NCBI GenBank assembly: GCA_031769625.1
Contig: JAUIMM010000719.1
Coordinates: forward strand, 1,655,001 to 1,719,000
From: Taudactylus pleione
Taxonomy: Eukaryota > Chordata > Amphibia > Anura > Myobatrachidae
DNA length: 64,000 nt
Reading direction: 5' to 3'
Part shown: piece after piece, positions 32,925 to 48,584 of the stretch
Numbering within the stretch: position 1 is the first letter of the stretch
How the letters are laid out: every line of letters begins with the position of its first letter
The notes under the pieces: generated by a model
The model's database searches: none
What the model was told of the DNA's origin: nothing
What the model saw: only the letters and a program-made list of their open reading frames with translations
Translations under genes and position numbers: made by a program

Positions 32925-35900
32925 ACTGTGGTAACTACATAACTGTGGCAACTATATAACTGTGACAACTACATAACTGTGACAACTACTGTACATACAG
33001 TAACTGTGACAAGTACATAACTGTGGCAACTACATAACTGTGACAACTATATAACTGTGACAACTACATAACTGTGACAACTACTGTACATACAGTAACT
33101 GTGACAAGTACATAACTGTGGCAACTACATAACTGTGACAACTACATAACTGTGGCAACTATATAACTGGGACAACTACATAACTGTGACAACTACTGTA
33201 CATACAGTAACTGTGACAAGTACATAACTGTGACAACTACATAACTGTGAAAACTATATAACTGTGACAACTACATAACTGTGACAACTACTATACATAC
33301 AGTAACTGTGACAACTACATAACTGTGAACACTATATAACTGTGACAACTACATAACTGTGAAAACTATATAACTGTGACAACTATATAACTGTGACAAC
33401 TAAATAAATGTGGCAACTACATAACTATGGCAACTATATAACTGTGACAACTACATAACTGTGACAACTACTGTACATACAGTAACTGTGGCAACTATAT
33501 AACTGTGGCAACTATATAACTGTGAAAACTACATAACTGTGACAAATACTATATATACAGTAACTGTGACAACTACATAACTATGACAACTATATAACTG
33601 TGACAACAATTTAACTGTGACAACTACATAACTGTGACAACTTCTATACATACAGTAACTGTGACAACTACATAACTGTGACAACTATATAACTGTGACA
33701 ACTACATAACTGTGGCAACGACATAACTGTGACAACTACAAGTACATAACTGTGGCAACTACATAACTGTGACAACGACATAGCTGTAACAACTTCATAG
33801 CTGTGGCAACTACATAATAATGACAACTACATAACTGTGACAAGTACATAACTGTGGCAACTACATAACTGTGACAACTACATAACTGTGGCAACTATAT
33901 AACTGGGACAACGACATAACTGTGACAACTACTGTACATAGAGTAACTGTGACAAGTACATAACTGTGACAACTACATAACTGTGAAAACTATATAACTT
34001 TGAGAACTACATAACTGAGACAACTACTATACATACAGTAACTGTGACAACTACATAACTGTGAAAACTATATAACTGTGACAACTACATAACTGTGACA
34101 ACTATATAACTGTGACAACTAAATAAATGTGGCAACTACACAACTATGGCAACTATATAACTGTGACAACTACATAACTGTGACAACTACTGTACACACA
34201 GTAATTGTGGCAACTATATAACTGTGGCAACTATATGACTGTGACAACTACATAACTGTGACAACTACTATATATACAGTAACTGTGACAACTACATAAC
34301 TGTGACAACTTTATAACTGCGACAACTATATAACTGTGACAATTACATAACTGTGACAACTTCTATGCATACAGTAACTGTGACAACTACATAACTGTGA
34401 CAACTATATAACTGTGACAACTACATAACTGTGGCAACTACATAACTGTGACAACTACAAGTACATAACTGGGGCAACTACATAACTGTGACAACGACAT
34501 AGCTGTAACAACTACATAGCTGTGGCAACTACATAACTGTGAAAACTATATAACTGTGACAACTACATAAGTGTGACAACTGCTATACATACAGTAACTG
34601 TGACAACTACATAACTGTGAAAACTATATAACTGTGACAACTACATAACTGACAACTATATAACTGTGACAACTAAATAAATGTAGCAACTACATAACTA
34701 TGGCAACTTTATAACTGTGACAACTACATTACTGTGACAACTACTGTACATAACTGTGGCAACTACATAACTGTGACAACGACATAGCTGTAACAACTAC
34801 ATAGCTGTTGCAACTACATAACTATGACATGTACATAACTGTGGCAACTACATAACTGTGACAACTACATAACTGTGGCAACTATATAACTGGGACAACT
34901 ACATAACTGTGACAACTACTGTACATACAGTAACTGTGACAAGTACATAACTGTGACAACTACATAACTGTGAAAACTATATAACTTTGACAACTACATA
35001 ACTGAGAAAACTACTATACATACAGTAACTGTGACAACTACATAACTGTGAAAACTATATAACTGTGACAACTACATAACTGTGACAACTACATAACTAT
35101 GGCAACTATATAACTGTGACAACTACATAGCTGTGACAACTACTGTACATACAGTAACTGTGGCAACTATATAACTGTGGCAACTATATAACTGTGACAA
35201 CTACATAACTGTGACAACTACAATATATACAGTAACTGTGACAACTACATAACTTTGACAACTATATAACTGTGACAACTATATAACTGTGACAACTACA
35301 TAACTGTGACAACTTCTATACATACAGTAACTGTGACAACTACATAACTGTGACAACTATATAACTGTGACAACTACATAACTGTGGCAACTACATAACT
35401 GTGACAACTATAAGTACATAACTGTGGCAACTACATAACTGTGACAACGACAAAGCTGTAACAACTACATAGCTGTGGCAACTACATAACTGTGAAAACT
35501 ATATAACTGTGACAACTACATAAGTGTGACAACTACTATACATACAGTAACTGTGACAACTAGATAACTGTGAAAACTATATAACTGTGACAACTACATA
35601 ACTGTGACAACTATATAACTGTGACAACTAAATAAATGTGGCAACTACATAACTATGGCAACTATATAACTGTGACAACTACATAACTGTGACAACTACT
35701 GTATATACAGTAACTGTGGCAACTATATAACTGTGGCAACTATATAACTGTGACAACTACATAACTGTGACAACTACTATATATTCAGTAACTGTGACAA
35801 CTACATAACTGTGACAACTATATAACTGTGACAACTACATAACTGTGACAACTTCTATACATACAGTAACTGTGACAACTACATAACTGTGACAACTATA

Positions 35901-38900
35901 TAACTGTGACAACTACATAACTGTGACAACTACAAGTACATAACTGTGGCAACTACATAACTGTGGCAACGACATAGCTGTAACAACTACATAGCTGTTG
36001 CAAATACATAACTATGACAAGTACATAACTGTGGCAACTACATAACTGTGGCAACTCAATAACTGGGACCACTACATAATTGTGACAACTAATGTACATA
36101 CAGTAACTGTGACAAGTACATAACTGTGACAACTACATAACTGTGAAAACTACATAACTGTGACAACTACATAACTGTGACAACTACTAAACATACAGTA
36201 ACTGTGACAACAACATAACTGTGACAACTATATAACTGTGACAACTACATAACTGTGGCAACTACATAACTGTGACAAGTACAACTACATAACTGTGGCA
36301 ACTACATAACTGTGACAACGACATAGCTGTAACAACTACATAGCTGTGGCAACTACATAACTATGACAACTACATAACTGTGACAAGTACATAACTGTGG
36401 CAACTACATAACTGTGACAACTACATAACTGTGGCATCTATATAACTGGGACAACGACATAACTGTGACAACTACTGTACATACAGTAACTGTGACAACT
36501 ACATAACTGTGAAAACTATATAACTTTGACAACTATATAACTGTGACAACTACTATACATACAGTAACTGTGACAACTACATAACTGTGAAAACTATATA
36601 ACTGTGACAACTACATAACTGTGACAACTATATAACTGTGACAACTAAATAAATGTGGCAACTACATAACTATGGCAACTATATAACTGTGACAACTACA
36701 TAACTGTGACAACTTCTGTACATACAGTAACTGTGGCAACTATATAACTGTGGCAACTATATAACTGTAACAACTACATAACTGTGACAACTACTATATA
36801 TACAGTAACTGTGACAACTACATAACTGTGACAATTTTATAACTGTGACAACTATATAACTGTGACAACTACATAACTGTGACAACATCTATGCATACAG
36901 TAACTGTGAAAACTACATAACTGTGACAATTATATAACTGTGACAACTACATAACTGTGCAACTACATAATTGTGACAACTACAAGTACATAACTGTGGC
37001 AACTACATAACTGTGACAACGACCTAGCTGTAACAACTACATAGCTGTGGCAACTACATAACTGTGAAAACTATATAACTGTGACAACTACATAAGTGTG
37101 ACAACTGCAATACATACAGTAACAGTGACAACTACATAACTGTGAAAACTATATAACTGTGACAACTACATAACTGTGACAACTATATAACTGTGATAAC
37201 TAAATAAATGTGGCAACTACATAACTAAGGCAACTATATAACTGTGACAAATACATTATTGTGACAACTACTGTACATAACTGTGGCAACTACATAAATG
37301 TGACAACGACATAGCTGTAACAACTACATAGCTGTGGCAACTACATAACTATGAAAAGTACATAACTGTGGCAACTACATAACTGTGACAACTACATAAC
37401 TGGGACAACTACATAACTGTGACAACTACTGTACATACAGTAACTGTGACAAGTACATAACTGTGACAACTACATAACTGTGAAAACTATATAACGTTGA
37501 CAACTACATAACTGAGACAACGACTATACATACAGTAACTGTGACAACTACATAACTGTGAAAACTATATAACTGTGACAACTACATAACTGTGACAAAT
37601 ATATAACTGTGACAACTAAATAAATGTGGCAACTACATAACTATGGCAAATATATAACTGGGACAACTACATAACTGTGACAACTACTGTACATACAGTA
37701 ACTGTGGCAACTATATAACTGTGGCAACTATATAACTGTGACAACTACATAACTGTGACAACTACTATATATACAGTAACTGTGACAACTACATAACTTT
37801 GACAACTATATAACTGTGACAACTATATAACTGTGACAACTACATAACTGTGACAACTTCTATACATACAGTAACTGTGACAACTACATAACTGTGACAA
37901 CTATATAACTGTGACAACTACATAACTGTGGCAACTACATAACTGTGACAACTATAAGTACATAACTGTGGCAACTACATAACTGTGACAACGAAATAGC
38001 TGTAACAACTACATAGCTGTGGCAACTACATAACTGTGAAAACTATATAACTGTGACCACTACATAAGTGTGAGAACTACTATACATACAGTAACTGTGA
38101 CAACTAGATAACTGTAAAAACTATATAACTGTGACAACTACATAACTGTGACAACTATATAACTGTGACAACTAAATAAATGTGGCAACTACATAACTAT
38201 GGCAACTATATAACTGTGACAACTACATAACTGTGACAACTACTGTATATACAGTAACTGTGGCAACTATATAACTGTGGCAACTATATAACTGTGGCAA
38301 CTACATAACTGTGACAACTACTATATATACAGTAACTGTGACAACAATATAACTGTGACAACTATATAACTGTGAAAACTACATAAATGTGACAACTTTT
38401 ATACATACAGTAACTGTGACAACTACATAACTGTGAAAACTATATAACTGTGACAACTACATAACTGTGACAAATATATAACTGTGACAACTAAATAAAT
38501 GTGGCAACTACATAACTATGGCAACTATATAACTGGGACAACTACATAACTGTGACAACTACTGTACATACAGTAACTGTGGCAACTATATAACTGTGGC
38601 AACTATATAACTGTGACAACTACATAACTGTGACAACTACTATATATACAGTAACTGTGACAACTACATAACTTTGACAACTATATAACTGTGACAACTA
38701 TATAACTGTGACAACTACATAACTGTGACAACTTCTATACATACAGTAACTGTGACAACTACATAACTGTGACAACTATATAACTGTGACAACTACATAA
38801 CTGTGGCAACTACATAACTGTGACAACTATAAGTACATAACTGTGGCAACTACATAACTGTGACAACGAAATAGCTGTAACAACTACATAGCTGTGGCAA

Positions 38901-41900
38901 CTACATAACTGTGAAAACTATATAACTGTGACCACTACATAAGTGTGAGAACTACTATACATACAGTAACTGTGACAACTAGATAACTGTAAAAACTATA
39001 TAACTGTGACAACTACATAACTGTGACAACTACATAACTGTGAAAACTATATAACGTTGACAACTACATAACTGAGACAACGACTATACATACAGTAACT
39101 GTGACAACTACATAACTGTGAAAACTATATAACTGTGACAACTACATAACTGGACAAATATATAACTGTGACAACTAAATAAATGTGGCAACTACATAAC
39201 TATGGCAACTATATAACTGGGACAACTACATAACTGTGACAACTACTGTACATACAGTAACTGTGGCAACTATATAACTGTGGCAACTATATAACTGTGA
39301 CAACTACATAACTGTGACAACTACTATATATACAGTAACTGTGACAACTACATAACTTTGACAACTATATAACTGTGACAACTATATAACTGTGACAACT
39401 ACATAACTGTGACAACTTCTATACATACAGTAACTGTGACAACTACATAACTGTGACAACTATATAACTGTGACAACTACATAACTGTGGCAACTACATA
39501 ACTGTGACAACTATAAGTACATAACTGTGGCAACTACATAACTGTGACAACGAAATAGCTGTAACAACTACATAGCTGTGGCAACTACATAACTGTGAAA
39601 ACTATATAACTGTGACCACTACATAAGTGTGAGAACTACTATACATACAGTAACTGTGACAACTAGATAACTGTAAAAACTATATAACTGTGACAACTAC
39701 ATAACTGTGACAACTATATAACTGTGACAACTAAATAAATGTGGCAACTACATAACTATGGCAACTATATAACTGTGACAACTACATAACTGTGACAACT
39801 ACTGTATATACAGTAACTGTGGCAACTATATAACTGTGGCAACTATATAACTGTGGCAACTACATAACTGTGACAACTACTATATATACAGTAACTGTGA
39901 CAACAATATAACTGTGACAACTATATAACTGTGAAAACTACATAAATGTGACAACTTTTATACATACAGTAACTGTGACAACTACATAACTGTGACAACT
40001 ATATAACTGTGGCAACTACATAACTGTGACAACTACAAGTACATAACTGTTGCAACTACATAACTGTGACAAGTACAACTACATAACTGTGGCAACTACA
40101 TAACTGTGACAACGACATAGCTGTAACAACTACATAGCTGTGGCAACTACATAACTATGACAACTACATAACTGTGACAAGTACATAACTGTGACAACTA
40201 CATAACTGTGGCATCTATATAACTGGGACAACGACATAACTGTGACAACTACTGTACATACAGTAACTGTGACAACTACATAACTGTGAAAACTATATAA
40301 CTTTGACAACTACATAACTGTGACAACTACTATACATACAGTAACTGTGACAACTACATAACTGTGAAAACTATATAACTGTGACAACTACATAACTGTG
40401 ACAACTATATAACTGTGACAACTAAATAAATGTGGCAACTACATAACTATGGCAACTATATAACTGTGACAACTAAATAACTGTGATAACTTCTGTACAT
40501 ACAGTAACTGTGGCAACTATATAACTGTGGCAACTATATAACTGTAACAACTACATAACTGTGACAACTACTATATATACAGTAACTGTGACAACTACAC
40601 AACTGTGACAATTTTATAACTGTGACAACTATATAACTGTGACAACTACATAACTGTGACAACTTCTATGCATACAGTAACTGTGACAACTACATAACTG
40701 TGACAATTATATAACTGTGACAACTACATAACTGTGCAACTACATAATTGTGACAACTACAAGTACATAACTGTGGCAACTACATAACTGTGACAACGAC
40801 TTAGCTGTAACAACTACATAGCTGTGGCAACTACATAACTGTGAAAACTATATAACTGTGATAACTACATAAGTGTGACAACTGCAATACATACAGTAAC
40901 ACTGACAACTACATAACTGTGAAAACTATATAACTGTGACAACTACATAACTGTGACAACTATATAACTGTGATAACTAAATAAATGTGGCAACTACATA
41001 ACTAAGGCAACTATATAACTGTGACAACTACATTATTGTGACAACTACTGTACATAACTGTGGCAACTACATAAATGTGACAACGACATAGCTGTAACAA
41101 CTACATAACTATGAAAAGTACATAACTGTGGCAACTACATAACTGTGACAACTACATAACTGTGGCAACTATATAACTGGGACAACTACATAACTGTGAC
41201 AACTACTGTACATACAGTAACTGTGACAAGTACATAACTGTGACAACTACATAACTGTGAAAACTATATAACGTTGACAACTACATAACTGAGACAACTA
41301 CTATACATACAGTAACTGTGACAACTACATAACTGTGAAAACTATATAACTGTGACAACTACATAACTGTGACAAATATATAACTGTGACAACTAAATAA
41401 ATGTGGCAACTACATAACTATGACAACTATATAACTGTGACAACTACATAACTGTGACAACTACTGTACATACAGTAACTGTGGCAACTATATAACTGTG
41501 GCAACTATATAACTGTGACAACTACATAACTGTGACAACTACTATATATACAGTAACTGTGACAACTACATAACTTTGACAACTATATAACTGTGACAAC
41601 TATATAACTGTGACAACTACATAACTGTGACAACTATATAACTGTGACAACTACATAACTGTGGCAACTACATAACTGTGACAACTATAAGTACATAACT
41701 GTGGCAACTACATAACTGTGACAACGAAATAGCTGTAACAACTACATAGCTGTGGCAACTACATAACTGTGAAAACTATATAACTGTGACCACTACATAA
41801 GTGTGAGAACTACTATACATACAGTAACTGTGACAACTAGATAACTGTAAAAACTATATAACTGTGACAACTACATAACTGTGACAACTATATAACTGTG

Positions 41901-44900
41901 ACAACTAATTAAATGTGGCAACTACATAACTATGGCAACTATATGACTGTGACAACTACATAACTGTGACAACTACTATATATACAGTAACTGTGACAAC
42001 TACATAACTGTGACAACTTTATAACTGCGACAACTATATAACTGTGACAATTACATAACTGTGACAACTTCTATGCATACAGTAACTGTGACAACTACAT
42101 AACTGTGACAACTATATAACTGTGACAACTACATAACTGTGGCAACTACATAACTGTGACAACTACAAGTACATAACTGGGGCAACTACATAACTGTGAC
42201 AACGAAATAGCTGTAACAACTACATAGCTGTGGCAACTACATAACTGTGAAAACTATATAACTGTGACCACTACATAAGTGTGAGAAGTACTATACATAC
42301 AGTAACTGTGACAACTAGATAACTGTAAAAACTATATAACTGTGACAACTACATAACTGTGACAACTATATAACTGTGACAACTAATTAAATGTGGCAAC
42401 TACATAACTATGGCAACTATATAACTGTGACAACTACATAACTGTGACAACTACTGTATAAACAGTAACTGTGGCAACTATATAACTGTGGCAACTATAT
42501 AACTGTGGCAACTACATAACTGTGACAACTACTATATATACAGTAACTGTGACAACAATATAACTGTGACAACTATATAACTGTGAAAACTACATAAATG
42601 TGACAACTTCTATACATACAGTAATTGTGACAACTACATAACTGTGACAACTATATAACTGTGGCAACTACATAACAGTGACAACTACAAGTACATAACT
42701 GTTGCAACTACATAACTGTGACAATGACATAGCTGTAACAACTACATAGCTGTGGCAACTACATAACTGTGACAAATACATAACTGTGGCAACTACATAA
42801 CTGTGGCAACTCAATAACTGGGACCACTACATAACTGTGACAACTACTGTACATACAGTAACTGTGACAAGTACATAACTGTGACAACTACATAACTGTG
42901 AAAACTATATAACTGTGACAACTACATAACTATGACAACTACTAAACATACAGTAACTGTGACAACTACATAACTGTGAAAACTATATAACTGTGACAAC
43001 TACATAACTGTGACAACAATATAACTGTGAGAACTAAATAAATGTGGCAACTACATAGCTATGGCAACTATATAACTGTTACAACTACATAACTGTGACA
43101 AATACTGTACATACAGTAACTGTGGCAACTATATAACTGTGGCAACTATATAACTGTGACAACTACATAACTGTGACAACTGTTATATATACAGTAACTG
43201 TGACAACTACATAACTGTGACGACTATATAACTGTGACAACTATATAACTGTGACAACTACATAACTGTGACAACTTCTATACATACAGTAACTGTGACA
43301 ACTACATAACTGTAACAACTATATAACTGTGACAACTACATAACTGTGGCAACTACATAACTGTGACATCTACAAGTACATAACTGTGGCAACTACATAA
43401 CTGTGACAACGACATAGCTGTAAAAACTACATAGCTGTGGCAACTACATAACTATGACAACTACATAACTGTGTCAACTACATAACTGTGACAACTACAT
43501 AACTGCGGCAACTACATAACTGTGGCAACTATATAACTGTGGCAACTACATAACTGTGACAACTACTGTACATACAGTAACTGTGACAAGTACATAACTG
43601 TGGCAGCTACATAACTGTGACAACTACATAACTGTGACAACTACATTACTGTGGCAACTACATACTGTAACTGTGACAACTACATAACTGTGGCAACTAC
43701 GTAACTGTGACAACTACTGTACTTACAGTAACTGTGACAAGAACATAACTGTGGCAGCTACATAACTGTGCCAACTACATAACTGTGAAAACTACTGTAC
43801 AAACAGTTACTGTGACAAGTACATTACTGTGACACCTACATAACTATGAAAACTATATAACTGTGACAACTACATAACTGTGACAACTACTATACATACA
43901 GTAACTGTGACAACTACATAACTGTGACAACTATATAACTGTGACAACTACATAACTGTGACAACTATATAACTGTGACAACTAAATAACTGTAGCAACT
44001 ACATAACAGTTGCAACTATATAACTGTGACAACTACATAACTGTGACAACTACTGTACATACAGTAACTGTGGCAACTACAGTACATAACTGTGGCAACT
44101 ATATAACTGTGACAAATACATAACTGTGACAACTACTATATATACTGTAACTGTGACAAGTACATAACTGTGGCAACTACATAACTGTGGCAACTACTGA
44201 ACTGTGGAAACTACTGTACATACAGGTACTGTGACAACTACATAACTGTGGCAACTATGTAACTGTGGCAACTAAATAAATGTGGCAACTACATAACTAT
44301 GGCAACTATATAACTGTTACAAATACATAACTGTGACAACTACTGTACATACAGTAACTGTGGCAACTATATAACTGTGGCAACTATATAACTGTGACAA
44401 CTACATAACTGTGACAACTACTTTATATACAGTAACTGTGACAACTACATAACTGTGACAACTTTATAACTGTGACAACTATATAACTGTGACAACTACA
44501 TAACTGTGACAACTTCTATACATACAGTAACTGTGACAACTACATAACTGTGCCAACTATATAACTGTGACAACTACATAACTGTGGCAACTACATAACT
44601 GTGACAACTACAAGTACATAACTGTAGCAAATACATAACTGTGACAACTACATAGCTGTGGCAACTACATAACTATGACAACTACATAACTGTGGCAACT
44701 ACATAACTGTGACAACTACATAACTGCGGCAACTACATAACTGTGAGAAACTACTGTACATACAGTAACTGTGACAAGTACATAGCTGTGGCAGCTACTT
44801 AACTGTGACAACTATATAACTGAGAAAACTACTGAACATACAGTTACTGTGACAAGTACATTACTGTGACACCTACATAACTATGAAAACTATATAACTG

Positions 44901-47490
44901 TGACAACTGCATAACTGTGAATACTACTATACATACAGTAACTGTGACAACTACATAACTGTGACAACTATATAACTGTGACAACTACATAACTGTGACA
45001 ACTATATAACTGTGACAACTACTGTACATACAGTAACTGTGGCAACTACAGTACATAACTGTGGCAACTATATAACTGTGACAACTACATAACTGTGACA
45101 ACTACTATATATACAGTAACTGTGACAAGTACATAACTGTGGCAACTACATAACTATGACAAATACTGTACATCCAGTAACTGTGACAAGTACATAACTG
45201 TGGCAACTTCATAACTGTGGCAACTAATTGCTGTAACTGTGACAACTACATAACTGTGGAAACTACGTAACTGTGACAACTACTGTACATACAGTAACTG
45301 TGACAAGTACATAACTGTGGCAGCTACATAACTGTGACAACTACATAACTGTGAAAACTACTGTACATACAGTTACTGTGACAAGTACATAACTGTTACA
45401 ACTACATAACTGTGAAAACTATATAACTGTGACAACTACATAACGGTGACAACTATATAACTGTGACAACTAAATAACTGTAGCAACTACATAACTGTTG
45501 CAACTATATAACTGTGACAACTACAAAACTGTGACAACTACTGTACATACAGTAACTGTGGCAACTACAGTACATAACTGTGAAAACTATATAACTGTGA
45601 CAACTACATAACTGTGACAACTACTATACATACAGTAACTGTGACAACTACATAACTGTGACAACTATATAACGGTGACAACTACATAACTGTGACAGCT
45701 ATATAACTGTGACAACTAAACAACTGTGGCAACTACATAACTATGGCAACTATATAACTGTGACAACTACATAACTGTAACAACTACTGTAAATACAGAA
45801 ACTGTGGCAACTACATACAGGTGGCAACTATATAACTGTTACAACTACATAACTGTGACAACTACTGTACATACAGTAACTGTGACAAGTACAGAACTGT
45901 GGCAGCTACATTACTGTGACAACTACATAACTGTGAAAACTACTGTACATACAGTTACTGTGACAAGTACATAACTGTGACAACTACATAACTGTGAAAA
46001 CTATATAACTGTGACAACTACATAACTGTGACAACTACTATACATATAGTAACTGTGACAACTACATAACTGTGACAACTATATAACTGTGACAACTTCA
46101 TAACTGTGACAACTATATAACTGTGACAACTAAATAACTGTAGCAACTACATAACTGTTGCAACTATATAACTGTGACAACTACATAACTGTGACAACTA
46201 CTGAACATACAGTAACTGTGGCAACTACAGTACATAACTGTGGCAACTATATAACTGTGACAACTACATAACTTTGACAACTACTTTATATACAGTAACT
46301 ATGACAAGTACATAACTGTGGCAACTACATAACTGTGACAACTACATAACTGTGGCAACTACATAACTGTGACAACTACATAACTGTGAAAACTACTGTA
46401 CATACAGTTACTGTGACAACTACATAACTGTGGCAACTAAATAACTGTGACAACTACATAACTGTGACAACTACTGTACATACAGTAACTGTGAAAACTA
46501 CATAACTTCGGCAACTATATAACTGTGACAACTACGTATCTGTGACAACTACTGTACATACAGTAACTGTGACAAGTACATAACTGTGACAACTACATAA
46601 CTGTGAAAACTATATAACTGTGACAACTACATAACTGTGACAACTACTATACATACTGTAACTGTGACAACTACATAACTGTGACAACTACATAACTATG
46701 ACAGCTATATAACTGTGACAACTAAATAACTGTGGTAACTACATAACTATGGCAACTATATAACTGTGACAACTACATAACTGTAACGACTACTGTACAT
46801 ACAGTAACTGTGGCAACTACATAAAGGTGGCAACTATATAACTGTGACAACTACATAACTGTGACAACTATATAACTGTGACAACTATATAACTGTGACT
46901 ACTATATAACTGTGACAACTATATAACTGTGGCAACTACATAACTGTGACAACTACAACAACATAACTGTGACAACTACATAACTGTAACAACTACATAG
47001 CTCTGGCAACTACATAACTATGACAACTACATAACTGTGGCAACTGCATAACTGTGACAACTACATAACTGTGGCAACTACATACTGTAACTGTGACGAA
47101 TGCCTATCTGTGGCAACTACATAAATGTGACAACTACTGTACATACAGTAACTGTGACAAGTACATAACTGTGGCAACTACATAACTGTGAAAACTATAT
47201 AACTGTGACAACTACATAACTGTGACAACTACTATATATACAGTAAATGTGACAACTACATAACTGTGACAACTATATAACTGTGACATCTACATAACTG
47301 TGACAACTATATAACTGTGACAACTACATAACTGTGACAACTATATAACTGTGACAACTAAATAACTGTAGCAACTACATCACTGTGACAACAACATAAC
47401 TGTGTCAACTACATAACTGTGGCATCTACATAACTGTGACAACTACATAACTGTGGCAACTACATAACTGTGACAACTACATAACTAGTC
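32925..47490. repeat. Expanded 17-bp satellite, about 14.6 kb (copy C)
   Basis: Hundreds of ATAACTGTGACAACTAC/T units with recurring spacers TACTGTACATACAGTAACTG and TACTATATATACAGTAACTG, AAATAAATGTGGCAAC and CGACATAGCTGTAACAAC variants. The variants recur in fixed order, giving higher-order repeats. One 1.56-kb direct repeat pairs markers at 37,516 and 39,076. Another block of at least 1.6 kb recurs at a distance of about 3.78 kb (36,274 and 40,068). The spacer ACTGTACATACAGT is nearly palindromic. No coding frames. The homologous arrays in A and B are about 240 bp. Confidence 0.97.
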
Positions 47491-47583
47491 AACTGTCAGA
47501 ACTACAACCTGAATAATCTGTATGATATACTGTATAGTGGTGAACAAGCAGAAGCCATTACTTGCATTCATTTTAGATTAGTA

Positions 47584-47589
47584 TTTATT
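47584..47589 (-). terminator. Candidate polyadenylation signal of OR C
   Basis: AATAAA on the minus strand, about 42 nt beyond the stop codon, between the OR and the giant satellite. Confidence 0.4.
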
Positions 47590-47630
47590 CCACCTTTACC
47601 AGCCATATACTTTACACAGTGTTTCCCATT

Positions 47631-48584
47631 TTAATGAGCAGCAGTTATCAAACCTTTCACATTGAGTTTTCTCAGAGCAGCCTTCATGTCTGAGTTCTTC
47701 AGGCTGTAGGTCAGGGGTTTAATTGTGGGAATTACGATGCAATAGAAAATGGCCGTCATTCTGTCTTTGTAAGAAGAAAATGTTGCCCCCAGGCGCAGGT
47801 GCACATACATAGCAGACCCATAGAATATAATAACAGAGACAAGGTGAGAAATACATGTGGACATTGCTTTTTGACGGGCCTCTGATGAGTTGAGGAGGAA
47901 TACAGAGGTTAGGATCTTGATATAGGAGCAGAAGATTAGTATGAATGGGAGTAAAGATCCACATATACAAAGTATGAAGATATAAAGCTCGATTTTGAAG
48001 GTGTTTGTACAGGCTAAGTTGAGTAGAGATGGGATGTCACAGAAAAAATGGGCAATTCTGTGAGAACCACAGAAAGGGTACATAAATATTGTGCTGGTAT
48101 TTATAATTGAACAAAACAAACCTAAAATACATGGTCCAGTTGCTAGCTGGTAACATAATGTTGTAGTCATCACTGACGTGTATCTCAGAGGACAGCAGAC
48201 GGCCATAAACCGGTCAAATGCCATCACTGCAAGGAAATGACATTCTGACACTGCAACAGCAATGAAAAAGTACATCTGAGCGGCACAAACAATGAAAGAG
48301 ATAGATCTATCCACTGACAGGAAGAGCTCAAGAGCCTTGGGAACAGTAGTGTTGATAGAACAGATCTCAAGTATTGACAGGCCCCTCAGGAAGAAGTACA
48401 TGGGGGTGTGAAGTTGAGGGCTATGAGTAACAGTCAGGATGATTAGGCCATTACCTACCAGCGAAAGAGTATAGGCAAACAGGAGGAATATCATTAAGAT
48501 GACCTGAACTGGGAAAGACATATCAGAGAACCCTAGGAGGGTGAAGTGTGTAACATTGTGGGGGCTGTACGGATCTGTGACCAT
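47631..48584 (-). CDS. Olfactory receptor, class II, copy C (317 aa, altered TM7)
   Basis: Full-length single-exon OR about 95% identical to copies A and B. Glycosylation site NVTHFTLLGFS, HTPMYFFLRGLSILE in TM2, MAFDRFMAVCCPLRY at TM3/IL2, the EL2 cysteine cluster and KAMSTCISHLVSVIIFYG in TM6 are all present. TM7 reads PTIKPLTYSLKN where A and B have PTINPLIYSLKN. The Asn of the NPxxY activation motif is therefore Lys, and an Ile is Thr. Other changes include CHFLAV for CLFLAV and KDRMTAIF for KDRMMAIF. The open frame says it is not yet a plain pseudogene, but the NPxxY change may impair signalling. Its 3' side lies 140 bp from the 14.6-kb satellite. Confidence 0.93.
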   Translation of the reverse strand: MVTDPYSPHNVTHFTLLGFSDMSFPVQVILMIFLLFAYTLSLVGNGLIILTVTHSPQLHTPMYFFLRGLSILEICSINTTVPKALELFLSVDRSISFIVCAAQMYFFIAVAVSECHFLAVMAFDRFMAVCCPLRYTSVMTTTLCYQLATGPCILGLFCSIINTSTIFMYPFCGSHRIAHFFCDIPSLLNLACTNTFKIELYIFILCICGSLLPFILIFCSYIKILTSVFLLNSSEARQKAMSTCISHLVSVIIFYGSAMYVHLRLGATFSSYKDRMTAIFYCIVIPTIKPLTYSLKNSDMKAALRKLNVKGLITAAH

